A DNA stretch of 64,000 nt from Inquilinus limosus DSM 16000 (GTDB lineage: Bacteria > Pseudomonadota > Alphaproteobacteria > DSM-16000 > Inquilinaceae): assembly GCF_000423185.1 (NCBI RefSeq), contig NZ_AUHM01000002.1, positions 243,320-307,319 of the forward strand. The letters are read 5' to 3'. Numbering within the stretch: position 1 is the stretch's first letter; every line of letters starts with the position of its first letter. A program made the translations under genes and the position numbers. The notes under the pieces are model-generated. The model searched no databases. It was given only the letters and a program-made list of their open reading frames with translations, and was not told the origin of the DNA. Below, in pieces: positions 1-7,667 of this stretch.

Positions 1-95
1 GACCTGTATCATCAACCTGTATCATCACTGCCGGGAGCCGTCCCGTAACTCATTGAAGGGATTGAGTTTTCGGGAGCTGGCTGGGGCGCTAGGAT
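1..95. repeat. Left direct repeat (attL-like) of the island
   Basis: Bases 1-95 are identical to 14147-14241. The last 18 bases match the 3' end of tRNA-Gln including the CCA complement, after which the two copies diverge. The repeat also contains two copies of the 13-mer acctgtatcatca. Because identity runs to the first base of the window, the repeat may be longer than 95 bp. Confidence 0.85.
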
Positions 96-166
96 ACGCA
101 GACAGCCTGTTCTCAACCCCTTCAATATCCTATTTCTTATTGCATTTCAAAGAGCTATGCAATAGC

Positions 167-193
167 AACCTGTAACATCAACCTGTATCATCA
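167..193. promoter_or_regulatory. Tandem 13-mer repeats before the integrase (arm-type-like sites)
   Basis: Two tandem copies of a 13-mer, acctgtaacatca and acctgtatcatca, end about 20 bp before the integrase start. The same doublet occurs at 2-27 and at 14148-14173, near both ends of the island. Paired short repeats near att cores are typical of integrase arm-binding sites. That role is inferred. Confidence 0.5.
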
Positions 194-213
194 GCCCACC
201 GAAGCGAAGCGGC

Positions 214-1761
214 ATGAGCGACCTCCGATACCTCCTGAAGCGGGGCCACTCGTGGTACTTCCGCATGGCCGTTCCGAGGGACCTTCGGGCCATCCTGAAG
301 CGGCCCACCATCGTCCAGGCGATGAACACCCGAGACCTCACCCGCGCGAAATCCGAGCGGTGGGCGATGGTTACCGCGTGGACGGCCAGATTCCAGCAGC
401 TCCGGGCCGAAGCCGGGGGCAAGCCAGACGGGCGCGATCCCCGCGAGGTCTACCGCCAGACCCTCGAATGGGCACGGGAGACGTTCCCCGAGTCACCCGA
501 CTTCACGGGCGGCCCGGACGAGGACGATCCGAGCGCCTTGGGCCTGGAGCTAGAGGCTGAGAAGCTTCGGGAACGGCTGGACCGGGAGGAGTTCGAAGGC
601 GTCCCCGCCAACCTCACGCCCCAGGAGAGCGCCCAACTAGTAGCCCTCACCGCCCGCATGAGCGAGCTTTCCGGGCGCCGGCCGGAGACCCCGCGAGAGT
701 ACCGCATGAGCTTCCAGGAGGCGGCCAAGGGCTACCTCAGGGACCGAAAGCGCGACCCTGCCGAGCGGCCCACGGAACAAACCCTCGCCCAGGCGGAAGC
801 TGTTTACCGGCTCTTCGGCGGGTGGTGGGGAGAGAAGCCCTTCGGGGACCTCAGGGGCGCGGACGCCGCCGAGTTCCTGGATATCATCGGAAGCTTCTCG
901 CCCACCTGGGGCCGCTCTCCGGAAACCAAGAAGCGCACCTTCGAGGAACTGAGGAAGCTCTTCGGGAGCCAGGAACGGGGCCTCTCCAACCGCACCCTCA
1001 ACCGCTACATCGGCGACCTCTCGGCCGCATGGGAGTGGGCAGAGAAGCGCGGCGGGGTGAAAGGGAAGAACCCCTTCGATGGCCTGTGGAAGAAGACGGC
1101 TAGCAGCCGGCAGACGGGGTATCTGCCGTTCTCGGTCGATCAGCTCAACGCGATCTTCAAGGGGACCAATGAGCTGCGCCGGACGCCATACCGAAGGGCC
1201 TTCTGGTGGGTGCCCCGTATCGCCCTCTTCTCGGGTATGCGGGTGGAGGAGATATGCGCTCTGGATCGGGAGGAGGTCTTGGAGGAGGACGGGGTACCGT
1301 TCTTCGACATCACCGCAGCGAAGACGGTTGCGGGTATCCGGAAGGTGCCGATCCACTCCACTCTCATCGGGCTCGGCCTGCTGGACGATCTGCCGAAGGC
1401 CGGGCCGATCTTCCCCGAGCTGAAGCCGGGCGGGCCGGACGGGAAGCGCAGCCACTACTACGTCAAGCGGTTCTCCGCCCTCACCCACCGACTCGGGATC
1501 AGCATGATTGATCCCGCTACGGGTAAGGACCGCCTGGCCTTCCACAGCTTTCGGAAGTGTGTCGGAACGGCGTTAGAGCGCGCTCAGGTGGCCGAGAGTG
1601 ATGCGGTCCAGGCTCTCGGCCATGAGAAGCTGTCAATGAGCTACAGCGTGTACAGCCTAGGCTTGACCCTGCCCCAACTCCGGGATCGCGTGGTGGAGAA
1701 GATCGGGTATCCAAAGCTGGACCTTGAAGTGTTCCGTAAGGGCCGCGAGAAGGGCGAGTGA
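214..1761 (+). CDS. int: Tyrosine recombinase / phage-type integrase
   Basis: A 515-residue site-specific integrase expected to insert and excise the island at tRNA-Gln. The N-terminus (about residues 5-50) resembles the DUF6538-type arm-binding region found in many proteobacterial integrases. A SAM-like core-binding region lies near residues 165-290, and the catalytic domain at about 300-490. The catalytic set is visible: Arg343 (SGMRVEE), Lys370 in the beta-hairpin, His444 and Arg447 (HSFR), His470 (GHE) and the nucleophile Tyr480 (SVY). It begins with ATG shortly after the 13-mer repeats and points into the island, beside the left att repeat. Nothing looks truncated, so the enzyme is probably functional. 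Confidence 0.95.
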   Translation: MSDLRYLLKRGHSWYFRMAVPRDLRAILKRPTIVQAMNTRDLTRAKSERWAMVTAWTARFQQLRAEAGGKPDGRDPREVYRQTLEWARETFPESPDFTGGPDEDDPSALGLELEAEKLRERLDREEFEGVPANLTPQESAQLVALTARMSELSGRRPETPREYRMSFQEAAKGYLRDRKRDPAERPTEQTLAQAEAVYRLFGGWWGEKPFGDLRGADAAEFLDIIGSFSPTWGRSPETKKRTFEELRKLFGSQERGLSNRTLNRYIGDLSAAWEWAEKRGGVKGKNPFDGLWKKTASSRQTGYLPFSVDQLNAIFKGTNELRRTPYRRAFWWVPRIALFSGMRVEEICALDREEVLEEDGVPFFDITAAKTVAGIRKVPIHSTLIGLGLLDDLPKAGPIFPELKPGGPDGKRSHYYVKRFSALTHRLGISMIDPATGKDRLAFHSFRKCVGTALERAQVAESDAVQALGHEKLSMSYSVYSLGLTLPQLRDRVVEKIGYPKLDLEVFRKGREKGE

Positions 1762-1765
1762 ATCG

Positions 1766-2005
1766 ATGCCCGCCCTCCCCTCCGATCTGGACCTATGGCG
1801 CACCGCTCAGGTGCTCGTGAAGCAGTACGGCGAAGGGGCGCTTGGTCATGGACCTCTTCACAACCTCCTCTCAAAGCTAGGATTATTTGGCTTGGCTTCG
1901 GAGTGGCGTCCGAGGCAGACTTCAGCGACATCAGAGGCTTACGAGGAGGGGAACCATGGCCTTAGCCGCTGGACTGGTCCGGCCGGGGGCGATCCCCAGG
2001 ACTAA
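1766..2005 (+). CDS. Small protein with conserved alphaproteobacterial N-terminus, possibly frameshifted
   Basis: It starts at an ATG four bases after the integrase stop. The first residues (about 6-23, DLDLWRTAQVLVKQYGE) strongly recall a family of short alphaproteobacterial proteins of about 60 residues, often seen in phage or island contexts, with the pattern DLWRTAxLLIKQxGEDA. The expected continuation (a helix with VWxRI and ELQR-like motifs) is not seen. The reading frame drifts into unrelated sequence and overlaps the next gene by 50 bp. This suggests either a divergent member or a gene with a frameshift after about residue 25. Function is unknown. Confidence 0.45.
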   Translation: MPALPSDLDLWRTAQVLVKQYGEGALGHGPLHNLLSKLGLFGLASEWRPRQTSATSEAYEEGNHGLSRWTGPAGGDPQD

Positions 2006-2525
2006 GCGCCCCACCGTACTTGTGGCCAATCCGGCCGCGTTTCTCACCGCCGCCCGGTTCGGGGTGCCGAGACTCGCATTCGCGTGGCAATTCCCTTTGC
2101 CCGTCCCGAATTCGGCACTCCTCCAGGATGTCGCCCTGAGGGATGACAGGGCCTATCACGACTACCTCCGCGACTGGATCGCCAACGACTACCGCAGCCG
2201 GGGCGCGCAGGTGGTCACCGAAATCCCGCTCGTCTCTGTGGCAGGTGCACGAGCACAGGCCGACATCATCGCCCGGCCGCCCGGCTCCTCCTACGCTATC
2301 GTCGTCGAGATAAAGACCGGCAGCGATCCGGGCGCGACCCAGGGCCAGGAAGCAGTCTATCCGCTCGTTCCTGTGGGGTACCACGTGCGGGCCATGAGCA
2401 CGCGCGTAACCGCTGTTGGCCTTGAACCCTATGTTCCGCTTCCGCCGCTCGGGCTCATGGTGCTCAGCAACAGAGGGCCGGGCCAGCCAATTGTTCCCGA
2501 GTTCTTCGCCCCGCCCGCGCTATGA
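1956..2525 (+). CDS. PD-(D/E)xK nuclease-like protein, candidate orphan toxin
   Basis: A 189-residue protein with a textbook GAGGAGGGG ribosome site before ATG 1956; an upstream in-frame ATG at 1887 lacks one. The core has the order Glu89, Asp103, then Glu118-Ile-Lys120 (VVEIKTG), followed by Thr128, Gln129/131 and YP. This matches the restriction-endonuclease fold, and the trailing Gln-rich helix is characteristic of REase-type polymorphic-toxin domains. No signal peptide, PAAR, VgrG, RHS or LXG region is present, so a delivery route is not evident. The stop codon overlaps the next start (ATGA), so the two genes are translationally coupled, and the partner looks like an NTF2-fold immunity protein. 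The alternative is an intracellular nuclease for phage defence. The fold call is from motif reading only. Confidence 0.6.
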   Translation: MALAAGLVRPGAIPRTKRPTVLVANPAAFLTAARFGVPRLAFAWQFPLPVPNSALLQDVALRDDRAYHDYLRDWIANDYRSRGAQVVTEIPLVSVAGARAQADIIARPPGSSYAIVVEIKTGSDPGATQGQEAVYPLVPVGYHVRAMSTRVTAVGLEPYVPLPPLGLMVLSNRGPGQPIVPEFFAPPAL

Positions 2526-2923
2526 TGGTTCGGCGTTCCCATGCCGCCCTGACTGCGGTCATGGTGCTCACGGCTATGGTGGGAGTGATGACCGATCCCA
2601 AGACATCCGCCGCCGGTGATACTCCGCTTTGGAAGAGCGGCGCCGGTCTGGTCCGGAACGCGGACACGGCTAAGGCATTGGCGCTGACGCTCTGGCGCGG
2701 CATGTACGGAGAGGAGGCCGCTAAGGAGCAAGAGCCGGTTATGGCTGAGGACCTTGGTGACCGGTGGCGCATCTCCGGGTCGCTGTCCGGTCCCGTTGAC
2801 GTTCTGGCCCTGCCCCCTAAGGCCCCAATGCTGGTCGAGCTGTCGAAGGCGGACGGGCGCGTTCTGGAGTTCTCGTTCGTGAAGGATCACCCCGCCTATC
2901 CCAAGGCGCCGGAGTTCAAGTAG
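2522..2923 (+). CDS. NTF2-fold immunity-like protein with N-terminal hydrophobic segment
   Basis: A 133-residue protein overlapping the nuclease-like gene by 4 bp. Residues about 8-24 form a hydrophobic stretch, either a signal peptide or a membrane anchor. The rest follows the pattern of NTF2-fold immunity proteins (YbbC/YhhH type): a helix with AKALALTLWRGMYGEE, then EEP-like residues, then DRWRISGSL, and finally a VELSKADGRVLEF strand. In those families the protein neutralizes a cognate nuclease. If the segment is a signal peptide, the immunity would act in the periplasm, which fits poorly with a DNA-cutting partner. If it is an anchor with a cytoplasmic domain, it fits well. Pairing is inferred from coupling and motif resemblance. 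Confidence 0.6.
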   Translation: MMVRRSHAALTAVMVLTAMVGVMTDPKTSAAGDTPLWKSGAGLVRNADTAKALALTLWRGMYGEEAAKEQEPVMAEDLGDRWRISGSLSGPVDVLALPPKAPMLVELSKADGRVLEFSFVKDHPAYPKAPEFK

Positions 2924-3043
2924 GGCAGCAGGCATCGGGGACGCGAGAGGTTCGCGGAAGAGGGCCGCTTGGTGTGGCTTGCGGCGGCCTCTAAGTGCGA
3001 GGAGCTGTTGCGGGAGGAAGGCGGCCGGCAGTAGGACGCCCCG

Positions 3044-3364
3044 CTAGCCGGACGTGGAGTGTTCTGGGATGGAGAACCGGAAGAAGAGGACGGCGCCGGC
3101 TTGTCGAGCTTGGGCAAGAGCCTCCTCGTAGCGGCCCGTGCCCATCTGTTGCGCTGCTAGCTGGGCAAGCTCAGCGGTGCTCTTTGCCTGTAGTTCGTCA
3201 TATGCCGGGTGTTCCGGATGACAGGCGAAGACAACGCGGTTCAGTGGCTCGCCGTTATCACCGAGGAGTTGCACTTCGATGGCATGGCCCCACGGTCGAT
3301 CAGCTCGCGTAAAACGACAGCGGTGGGTCGTCTCTCCGACAGTGTAGCTGAATTCCTCCTGCAT
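3044..3364 (-). CDS. Hypothetical 106-residue protein
   Basis: The start is placed at an ATG 11 bp after the SH3/Excalibur gene stop on the same strand; the longer open frame above it is the shadow of that gene. The protein is soluble and unrecognised, with two cysteines (CRFTRADRPWGHAIEV and FACHPEH) and a helical Ala/Gln-rich C-terminal half (ELAQLAAQQMG, EALAQARQAG). It is probably co-transcribed with the upstream membrane-anchored SH3 protein. Function is not evident. Confidence 0.55.
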   Translation of the reverse strand: MQEEFSYTVGETTHRCRFTRADRPWGHAIEVQLLGDNGEPLNRVVFACHPEHPAYDELQAKSTAELAQLAAQQMGTGRYEEALAQARQAGAVLFFRFSIPEHSTSG

Positions 3365-3375
3365 CTTCGGTCCCG

Positions 3376-4191
3376 TCAACAAGGCCCGCTCTCGCAGGGA
3401 TACCCATCGCCATCCCTGTCGAGCCTGTAGAGCCCGCATTGGTTCAGGTAGAAGTTCGCCTCCGCGCACGAGTTCATCTGGCCGCACGTCCGTTTGCCCC
3501 CACAGGTGAACCCTGAGCCGGCCCTTCTGGTCTGCCTTACCGGGGCCTCCTGCTGCGGCGCCTCGAACAGCGTCGCTGGGCGGGCCGCTGGGGCTGCCCT
3601 GGTCGTGTCGGTAGCCGTGGCGGGCGGCGCCCCCACCGTATCCACCGGCCCCAGGAAGCGCCCGCTCACCCACCCTAAGCGGCCCTGATACGAGACCTCC
3701 ATCCACGTCTCCCCATCGACTTCCTGAGCGTCCCCCGTGTGCATCACGATAGTGCCCCGAGGGAGCGGGTCGCCGTAGCGGTCATAGCCTGTGCCAGGCC
3801 CCTTCCGCATGTTCAGGGATTGGGCCGTGACCTTCCTGGGCGTAGGGGAGAGGTTTCGTGTCAAGTTGGACTTGACAGGTGCCGTAGAGGGCGCGGAAGG
3901 GGCCGCGACGGTGGGCGTTGAAGGGCGCGCGCTCGGCCTCGGCAGCTCAACCGGCGCGGGGGCCGTAGAGGCGGCCGGGGCGGGCGGCGAATAGGTCGCG
4001 TAACGGGGCGTGGAGGGCCGATCCTCCCCCATGCATTTGCCCAGGGCGACGAGAACGATGAGCCCGAGAATGAGGGCTCCGGGGGTGGCCTTTGCCAATG
4101 AGGTGATCCGAATAGGGCTCAGAAAATCTGTGAGAAGGATACATCGCCCGGCTCGGCGGCGGAAGATGGGCAGCTCAAGGTGCTCCAGCAT
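3376..4191 (-). CDS. Membrane-anchored SH3b and Excalibur-domain protein
   Basis: A 271-residue protein. A membrane segment lies near residues 33-52 (ALILGLIVLVALG), followed by a Pro/Ala/Thr-rich linker. A bacterial SH3 domain spans about 120-185 (LNMRKGPGTGYDRYG, GWVSGRFLG). The C-terminus has the Excalibur calcium-binding signature with paired cysteines and DRDGDGYPCE. Both domain types occur in envelope or extracellular proteins, often with nucleases or peptidoglycan-binding partners; the island also encodes a thermonuclease and a protease. A 5' region of about 75 bp separates it from the divergent gene at 4267. The exact start is uncertain because the N-terminal 30 residues are not clearly structured. 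Confidence 0.75.
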   Translation of the reverse strand: MLEHLELPIFRRRAGRCILLTDFLSPIRITSLAKATPGALILGLIVLVALGKCMGEDRPSTPRYATYSPPAPAASTAPAPVELPRPSARPSTPTVAAPSAPSTAPVKSNLTRNLSPTPRKVTAQSLNMRKGPGTGYDRYGDPLPRGTIVMHTGDAQEVDGETWMEVSYQGRLGWVSGRFLGPVDTVGAPPATATDTTRAAPAARPATLFEAPQQEAPVRQTRRAGSGFTCGGKRTCGQMNSCAEANFYLNQCGLYRLDRDGDGYPCESGPC

Positions 4192-4266
4192 CCCCTGCCC
4201 GGTTGATTATCCGGTCGTCCTGGTCTATGTTCGCCGTATATAGTTGGAGTAATTTCGGAGATAATT

Positions 4267-4572
4267 ATGTCGGTCTTCTCGGTCTCTTTCAGACTGGAAT
4301 ATGACAACAACTACTCGGCGCGCTGGGACAGCATCGCAGACAAAATCAAAGCAATCGCGACAAATGGCAAGTCTTGGTCAGAGATGACTGCTCAGTACGT
4401 TTTTGAATCGACCAAAACTGCCGATTCTATCGCCAATGAAATAGCATACCTCACGAAATTTGATTCAAAACGAGACTCACTGTTCGTCCTGAATCTGTCC
4501 TTCAATCTGTATGAGACTCGCGGCAAGTTTTCCAACTTGTCGACTTTGCAGCAGATCATAGCTAAGAGATGA
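4267..4572 (+). CDS. Cas2/GhoS-like small ferredoxin-fold protein (putative)
   Basis: A 101-residue protein in DNA clearly poorer in GC than its neighbours, with a GGAG ribosome site before ATG. The sequence pattern is a strand (SVFSVSFRL), a helix around WDSIADKIKAIA, a conserved Trp, a strand with YVFESTKTADSIANEIAYL, an Asp-rich turn and a strand LFVLNLSF. This order resembles the SinR-family/GhoS/VapD/Cas2-like ferredoxin fold, where a helix SAxxIxxxL follows the Trp strand. Some members are RNases or antitoxins. There is no cas1 or CRISPR array nearby. The base composition suggests later acquisition into the island. The family assignment is from pattern only. Confidence 0.6.
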   Translation: MSVFSVSFRLEYDNNYSARWDSIADKIKAIATNGKSWSEMTAQYVFESTKTADSIANEIAYLTKFDSKRDSLFVLNLSFNLYETRGKFSNLSTLQQIIAKR

Positions 4573-4623
4573 TTGCCAAGTAGGACGGAAGCGGGCGGGA
4601 GTAGGCGCCTCAACGACACGTCA

Positions 4624-4866
4624 CTAGTCCCTCCTAGGCGCCCTCAGCTCGATCCTACAGGCCACCTCAGACCCGCATCCGGTACACCTCAACGCCATCT
4701 CGACCTTCAACAGCCGGGCATCGCTTCCGAACCGCTTCATGAGCTGCCGCCTGTCCAGCTCCCTCCGCCGGTTGCACCTCCCACACTTCGCCACGATACC
4801 GGCAAGGGACGAGACATCGGAAAGCCGCATCCCGATATCCCAGTTGTTCTGTACACGGTCGCGCAC
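4624..4866 (-). CDS. Small zinc-ribbon protein
   Basis: An 80-residue protein with two CxxC knuckles (CGRC at about residue 28 and CTGC at about 61) separated by a basic Arg-rich segment, the arrangement of a four-Cys zinc ribbon. It is followed on the same strand by two smaller genes upstream, with an 8-bp gap to the next. It probably binds nucleic acid or protein, but no specific family is recognised. Confidence 0.6.
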   Translation of the reverse strand: MRDRVQNNWDIGMRLSDVSSLAGIVAKCGRCNRRRELDRRQLMKRFGSDARLLKVEMALRCTGCGSEVACRIELRAPRRD

Positions 4867-4874
4867 CTGGGGCG

Positions 4875-5099
4875 TCAGCGCCCCTTTCCCGTATCACCGA
4901 CGATGCGCCTTTCCGCGGCCTCGATCCCATCCTTGAGGAGCGCGGTAATCTCCTCATCGCTCATGCCCAGTTCCCGCGCGCCCCATATGACCTCCTCACG
5001 GCGGGCCTTCAGGGCGTTGATGAGGAAATGCGGGTTGGCCGAGTCGGGGCGAAAGGCTGCCCGAAGGTCCTCGCTGAAGGGGCCTCTGCGGTGCTTCAT
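4875..5099 (-). CDS. Small helical protein, paralogue of the upstream gene
   Basis: A 74-residue protein whose C-terminal half (residues about 30-66) aligns with the 51-residue protein encoded immediately upstream. Shared features are an RRxEVxW start, an ELG turn, DE(I/V)xALL, and a (G)xExAExxx end. It reads as two helices and is likely a product of tandem duplication. Function is unknown. It sits 8 bp before the zinc-ribbon gene, suggesting one transcript. Confidence 0.5.
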   Translation of the reverse strand: MKHRRGPFSEDLRAAFRPDSANPHFLINALKARREEVIWGARELGMSDEEITALLKDGIEAAERRIVGDTGKGR

Positions 5100-5110
5100 G
5101 GCGGCGCCCT

Positions 5111-5266
5111 CTACCGGGTGAACCCGATGGCTCGAAGGTGTTCCTCCGCATGCTCCAACCCCTGGGCCAGGAGCGCGGCCACTTCATCCGACCGAAGCCC
5201 CAACTCCCATGCGCGCCATTGCACTTCGGCGCGGCGAATGGCCTCCTCAATCTCGGCTGGGCTCAT
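5111..5266 (-). CDS. 51-residue helical protein, tandem paralogue
   Basis: Reading the minus strand from ATG 5266 gives 51 residues beginning MSPAEIEEAIRRAEVQWRAW and ending HLRAIGFTR, then TAG. It aligns without gaps over about 34 residues with the next gene downstream (ELGxxxDEVAALL versus ELGMSDEEITALL). The spacing between the two is 11 bp. No function is recognised. The paralogy is the main support for its being real. Confidence 0.5.
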   Translation of the reverse strand: MSPAEIEEAIRRAEVQWRAWELGLRSDEVAALLAQGLEHAEEHLRAIGFTR

Positions 5267-5548
5267 AGCATCGTGGTCGCCGAGCGGCATCGGTGCGACT
5301 CCCGGTCAATCGAATGTTCCCCAAATGTTCTACATCTCAGGGCCGGCGGGAGTCGAGTCGATTTACGCCTTGCAACCGGAAGGTTGTTTAGGCCGAGACC
5401 CGGCACCTCCTGGGGCTCGATGGTTGGCCAGTGGCTACCCCTATCGAGTCTGGCTCGATCCGGAATGGCATAGCGTCAAGTTGGCTTGACCGGCGCTGGC
5501 CTGCGAGCAATGCGGCATGGTATGTTGAGGTTGTTATATTGGCTCGAT

Positions 5549-6046
5549 ATGGATGCACTCATGTTTGGAATATTTCGTAGGAAGGAGAAAACCCCTCCTC
5601 CGCTTTCAGCCGAATTGACTCGCTGTTCAACTCTGGCGGCCGAGCTAGTAAACGCACAAATCTCCGCCTTTACCGAAACAAAACCGGGATGGTCTCTTCA
5701 TAATAACGACTGGTTATCCATGATGACCGCATCGTATTGCTGGGGAGCAGTCTGCGGCTTATTGCAGGAGACCGGAGAGGATCGGAAGTGGGCAAAAGGA
5801 GACGCGAGCCTAGCGGAGCTTGCCCTGTTGCTTGTCGTCACCCCTGTGTTTGCTGCGGTGTTTGGGGCTGATCGCTGTGTGAAAGTGCACTCGACGTTGC
5901 CGCAGGCAAACGGCCGCAGGCCCACAGATGATCTACTAATGCTAGAGCGCGTCGGAGGCGAAGATGCTATTTCCTTTCTACAAAAGCGCCCTCCGAGGTG
6001 GCCTGGAGGCGGCCTACATCATTTCTTCGTTCACAATGTGAACTAG
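5549..6046 (+). CDS. Hypothetical protein, AT-richer than surroundings
   Basis: The likely start is ATG 5549 (MDALMFG) or 5561; the open frame reaches back to 5486 but the earlier residues look uncoded. About 165 residues. A hydrophobic helix lies at LAELALLLVVTPVFAAVFG, and WLSMMTASYCWGAVCGLL forms another; these could be buried helices rather than membrane spans. No family is recognised. Base composition is lower in GC than most of the island, as for the gene at 4267. Confidence 0.5.
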   Translation: MDALMFGIFRRKEKTPPPLSAELTRCSTLAAELVNAQISAFTETKPGWSLHNNDWLSMMTASYCWGAVCGLLQETGEDRKWAKGDASLAELALLLVVTPVFAAVFGADRCVKVHSTLPQANGRRPTDDLLMLERVGGEDAISFLQKRPPRWPGGGLHHFFVHNVN

Positions 6047-6109
6047 CACCTCAGCCTAAGCGGTTATAGCGCGCCCCAAGGAGGCCCGGTAACAATATCC
6101 TCACTCGCC

Positions 6110-6217
6110 TTATAGAAGGCGGGCCCCCATCAGGTCCGCCATGATCTCCTCGTGGCGGACCTCCTTCCGTGCCTCCTCAGGATCAACGCCATGGGCTACG
6201 GCCTCCAAGCTCGCCAT
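6110..6217 (-). CDS. Possible 35-residue peptide gene
   Basis: From an ATG with GCGGAGT just before it, the minus strand encodes MASLEAVAHGVDPEEA and a further helical stretch EVRHEEIMADLM, then TAA. Codon use is GC-rich at third positions and the peptide is acidic and helical. It could be a real small gene upstream of nothing obvious, or the end of a decayed one. Confidence 0.25.
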   Translation of the reverse strand: MASLEAVAHGVDPEEARKEVRHEEIMADLMGARLL

Positions 6218-6341
6218 ACTCCGCTGAATGCTTACGGGACCTATTAACAAGGTTCCCCTAGGTTGTACTGAGGGTGATAGTCATCATAGTCCTTCCCTAT
6301 AAGGGATAGACCTAGGATGATGGTAGGGAGAGTGGTGGTAG

Positions 6342-7667
6342 TCATTCCTCCTCTACAGCCCCCTCCACGCTGACATATTGTTGAAAGAGCTTGAGCATCA
6401 GGGCCTTGACCTCGGCAGCATGACTGCGTTGGACGACCACACAGTCATGGACCGGAAGAGCCACGATACCGAGCCCCTTCAGGGTAAGCAGAAGATCCAC
6501 CATTAGGTTGCTTTCGGTGAACTGGATCTCGTGGCCGATGCCAGTGTACAGCAGCCCCACGATGGGCCGATGCTCGATCTCGATTGCCGCCCTGACCTCC
6601 TTCAGCGGCGGAGGTTGATCGAACTTCTCCCTGGTCTCCTTCGGCCACTGCTTTAGCCTGCTCCTGGCGAATGTCATGGCGCTGAAGAGCTTCTTGATGG
6701 CCTCCCTGGGGTACCGCTCCAGCAGACCACGGGCGTAGGGGTCGCCATCGGGAAGCGGCGCCCCAGCCCTCCCGTAGAGGACGCGCAAGCCCATCCCGCC
6801 GTAGTCGAGGGCTGTGGTCTCCTCACCGTTGATCCGGATGCCCCGCCGGACTTCCTTCGAGAGCGGCATCCACCACCCGCCGAACAGTCGTCCCCCGCGG
6901 TCGAACCGGCCCTCCGTGAAGTTGCGCTCCAGGGTGCGCTTCGACGTGTTGATCTTCTTCGCCGCTGCCGGGTCAGTATCGAACGACAGGTCTGCCGCTC
7001 CGATCCACGCGTTGATGGTCTGCATTTCCGCGCGCAGGCGCCGGGTGGTCTCGTCGTCCTCATAGTCGACCAACTCGCCCAGCTCGTCGGGGTTGGTCTT
7101 CGGCTTCCGGAGCTTGATGAACTCCGCCCCTACGCCAATCCCGAAGTCCACCGTAGAGAGCCCGTCAAGGCGCCGGACGAGGCGCGGCCCAGCGACAGCC
7201 GTGGTCTTCCAACTGACGCCGTTGTCCCCACCCCAGTGGCCGGGCCGCTGCACCGCGAATTCCATCTCGGGCCGCGACATAAGGTCGAGGACATCGGGGA
7301 AGGTCTTCCCCACGAACGGCGCATCGTAGCGGGTCTTTCGGCGGGTCAGGACGTCCCGGTTCCGATCCACCATAATAGAGCCGTCCGGGTCTTCGAGGTG
7401 CTGGTAGGCAAGATCGCAGACCAGGGCAGAGACCAGGGCCTTGAAGTTGGCCTGATCGGTCCCCCGCCGCGCCCGCTTCCGGAGCTTCAGGTATTTCTCG
7501 CAATTCTGAAGCTGGTTCAGCACATCTGCCACCAGGGCCTCCGCAGCCGCGCTCAGGGGCTCCCTGAAGGGCTGGAAGCGACGGGCGAGGGGACGGGCCT
7601 CTATGATCGCAGCGGGCTCCTGCGCCCGTTCCGGCGCGGCCTGAACGGCATCGGTCGGGCTGGTCAT
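6342..7667 (-). CDS. Family-A DNA/RNA polymerase-like palm protein (putative replication protein)
   Basis: A 441-residue protein starting at ATG 7667, whose ATGA overlaps the upstream stop. It carries three motifs in polymerase order: an acidic motif A-like ALDYGGMGLRVLYG (compare DYSQIELR), a basic helix REAIKKLFSAMTFARSR like motif B, and LPVHDCVVV like motif C (VHDE). Between them is GDPYARGLLERYP. There is no exonuclease or 5' nuclease domain. Proteins with LERxFxxGxFxxGGRxxGGWW followed by a DY motif are common in phages and islands of proteobacteria, usually annotated as hypothetical. The likely role is in island replication or as a primase-polymerase. It is followed by a gap and preceded by a coupled Cys/His protein. 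Confidence 0.55.
   Translation of the reverse strand: MTSPTDAVQAAPERAQEPAAIIEARPLARRFQPFREPLSAAAEALVADVLNQLQNCEKYLKLRKRARRGTDQANFKALVSALVCDLAYQHLEDPDGSIMVDRNRDVLTRRKTRYDAPFVGKTFPDVLDLMSRPEMEFAVQRPGHWGGDNGVSWKTTAVAGPRLVRRLDGLSTVDFGIGVGAEFIKLRKPKTNPDELGELVDYEDDETTRRLRAEMQTINAWIGAADLSFDTDPAAAKKINTSKRTLERNFTEGRFDRGGRLFGGWWMPLSKEVRRGIRINGEETTALDYGGMGLRVLYGRAGAPLPDGDPYARGLLERYPREAIKKLFSAMTFARSRLKQWPKETREKFDQPPPLKEVRAAIEIEHRPIVGLLYTGIGHEIQFTESNLMVDLLLTLKGLGIVALPVHDCVVVQRSHAAEVKALMLKLFQQYVSVEGAVEEE

Noticed and set aside
4201-4266. Sigma70 promoter for the gene at 4267
   Set aside because: TTGATT and TATATA are present but 28 bp apart, too far for a standard promoter.
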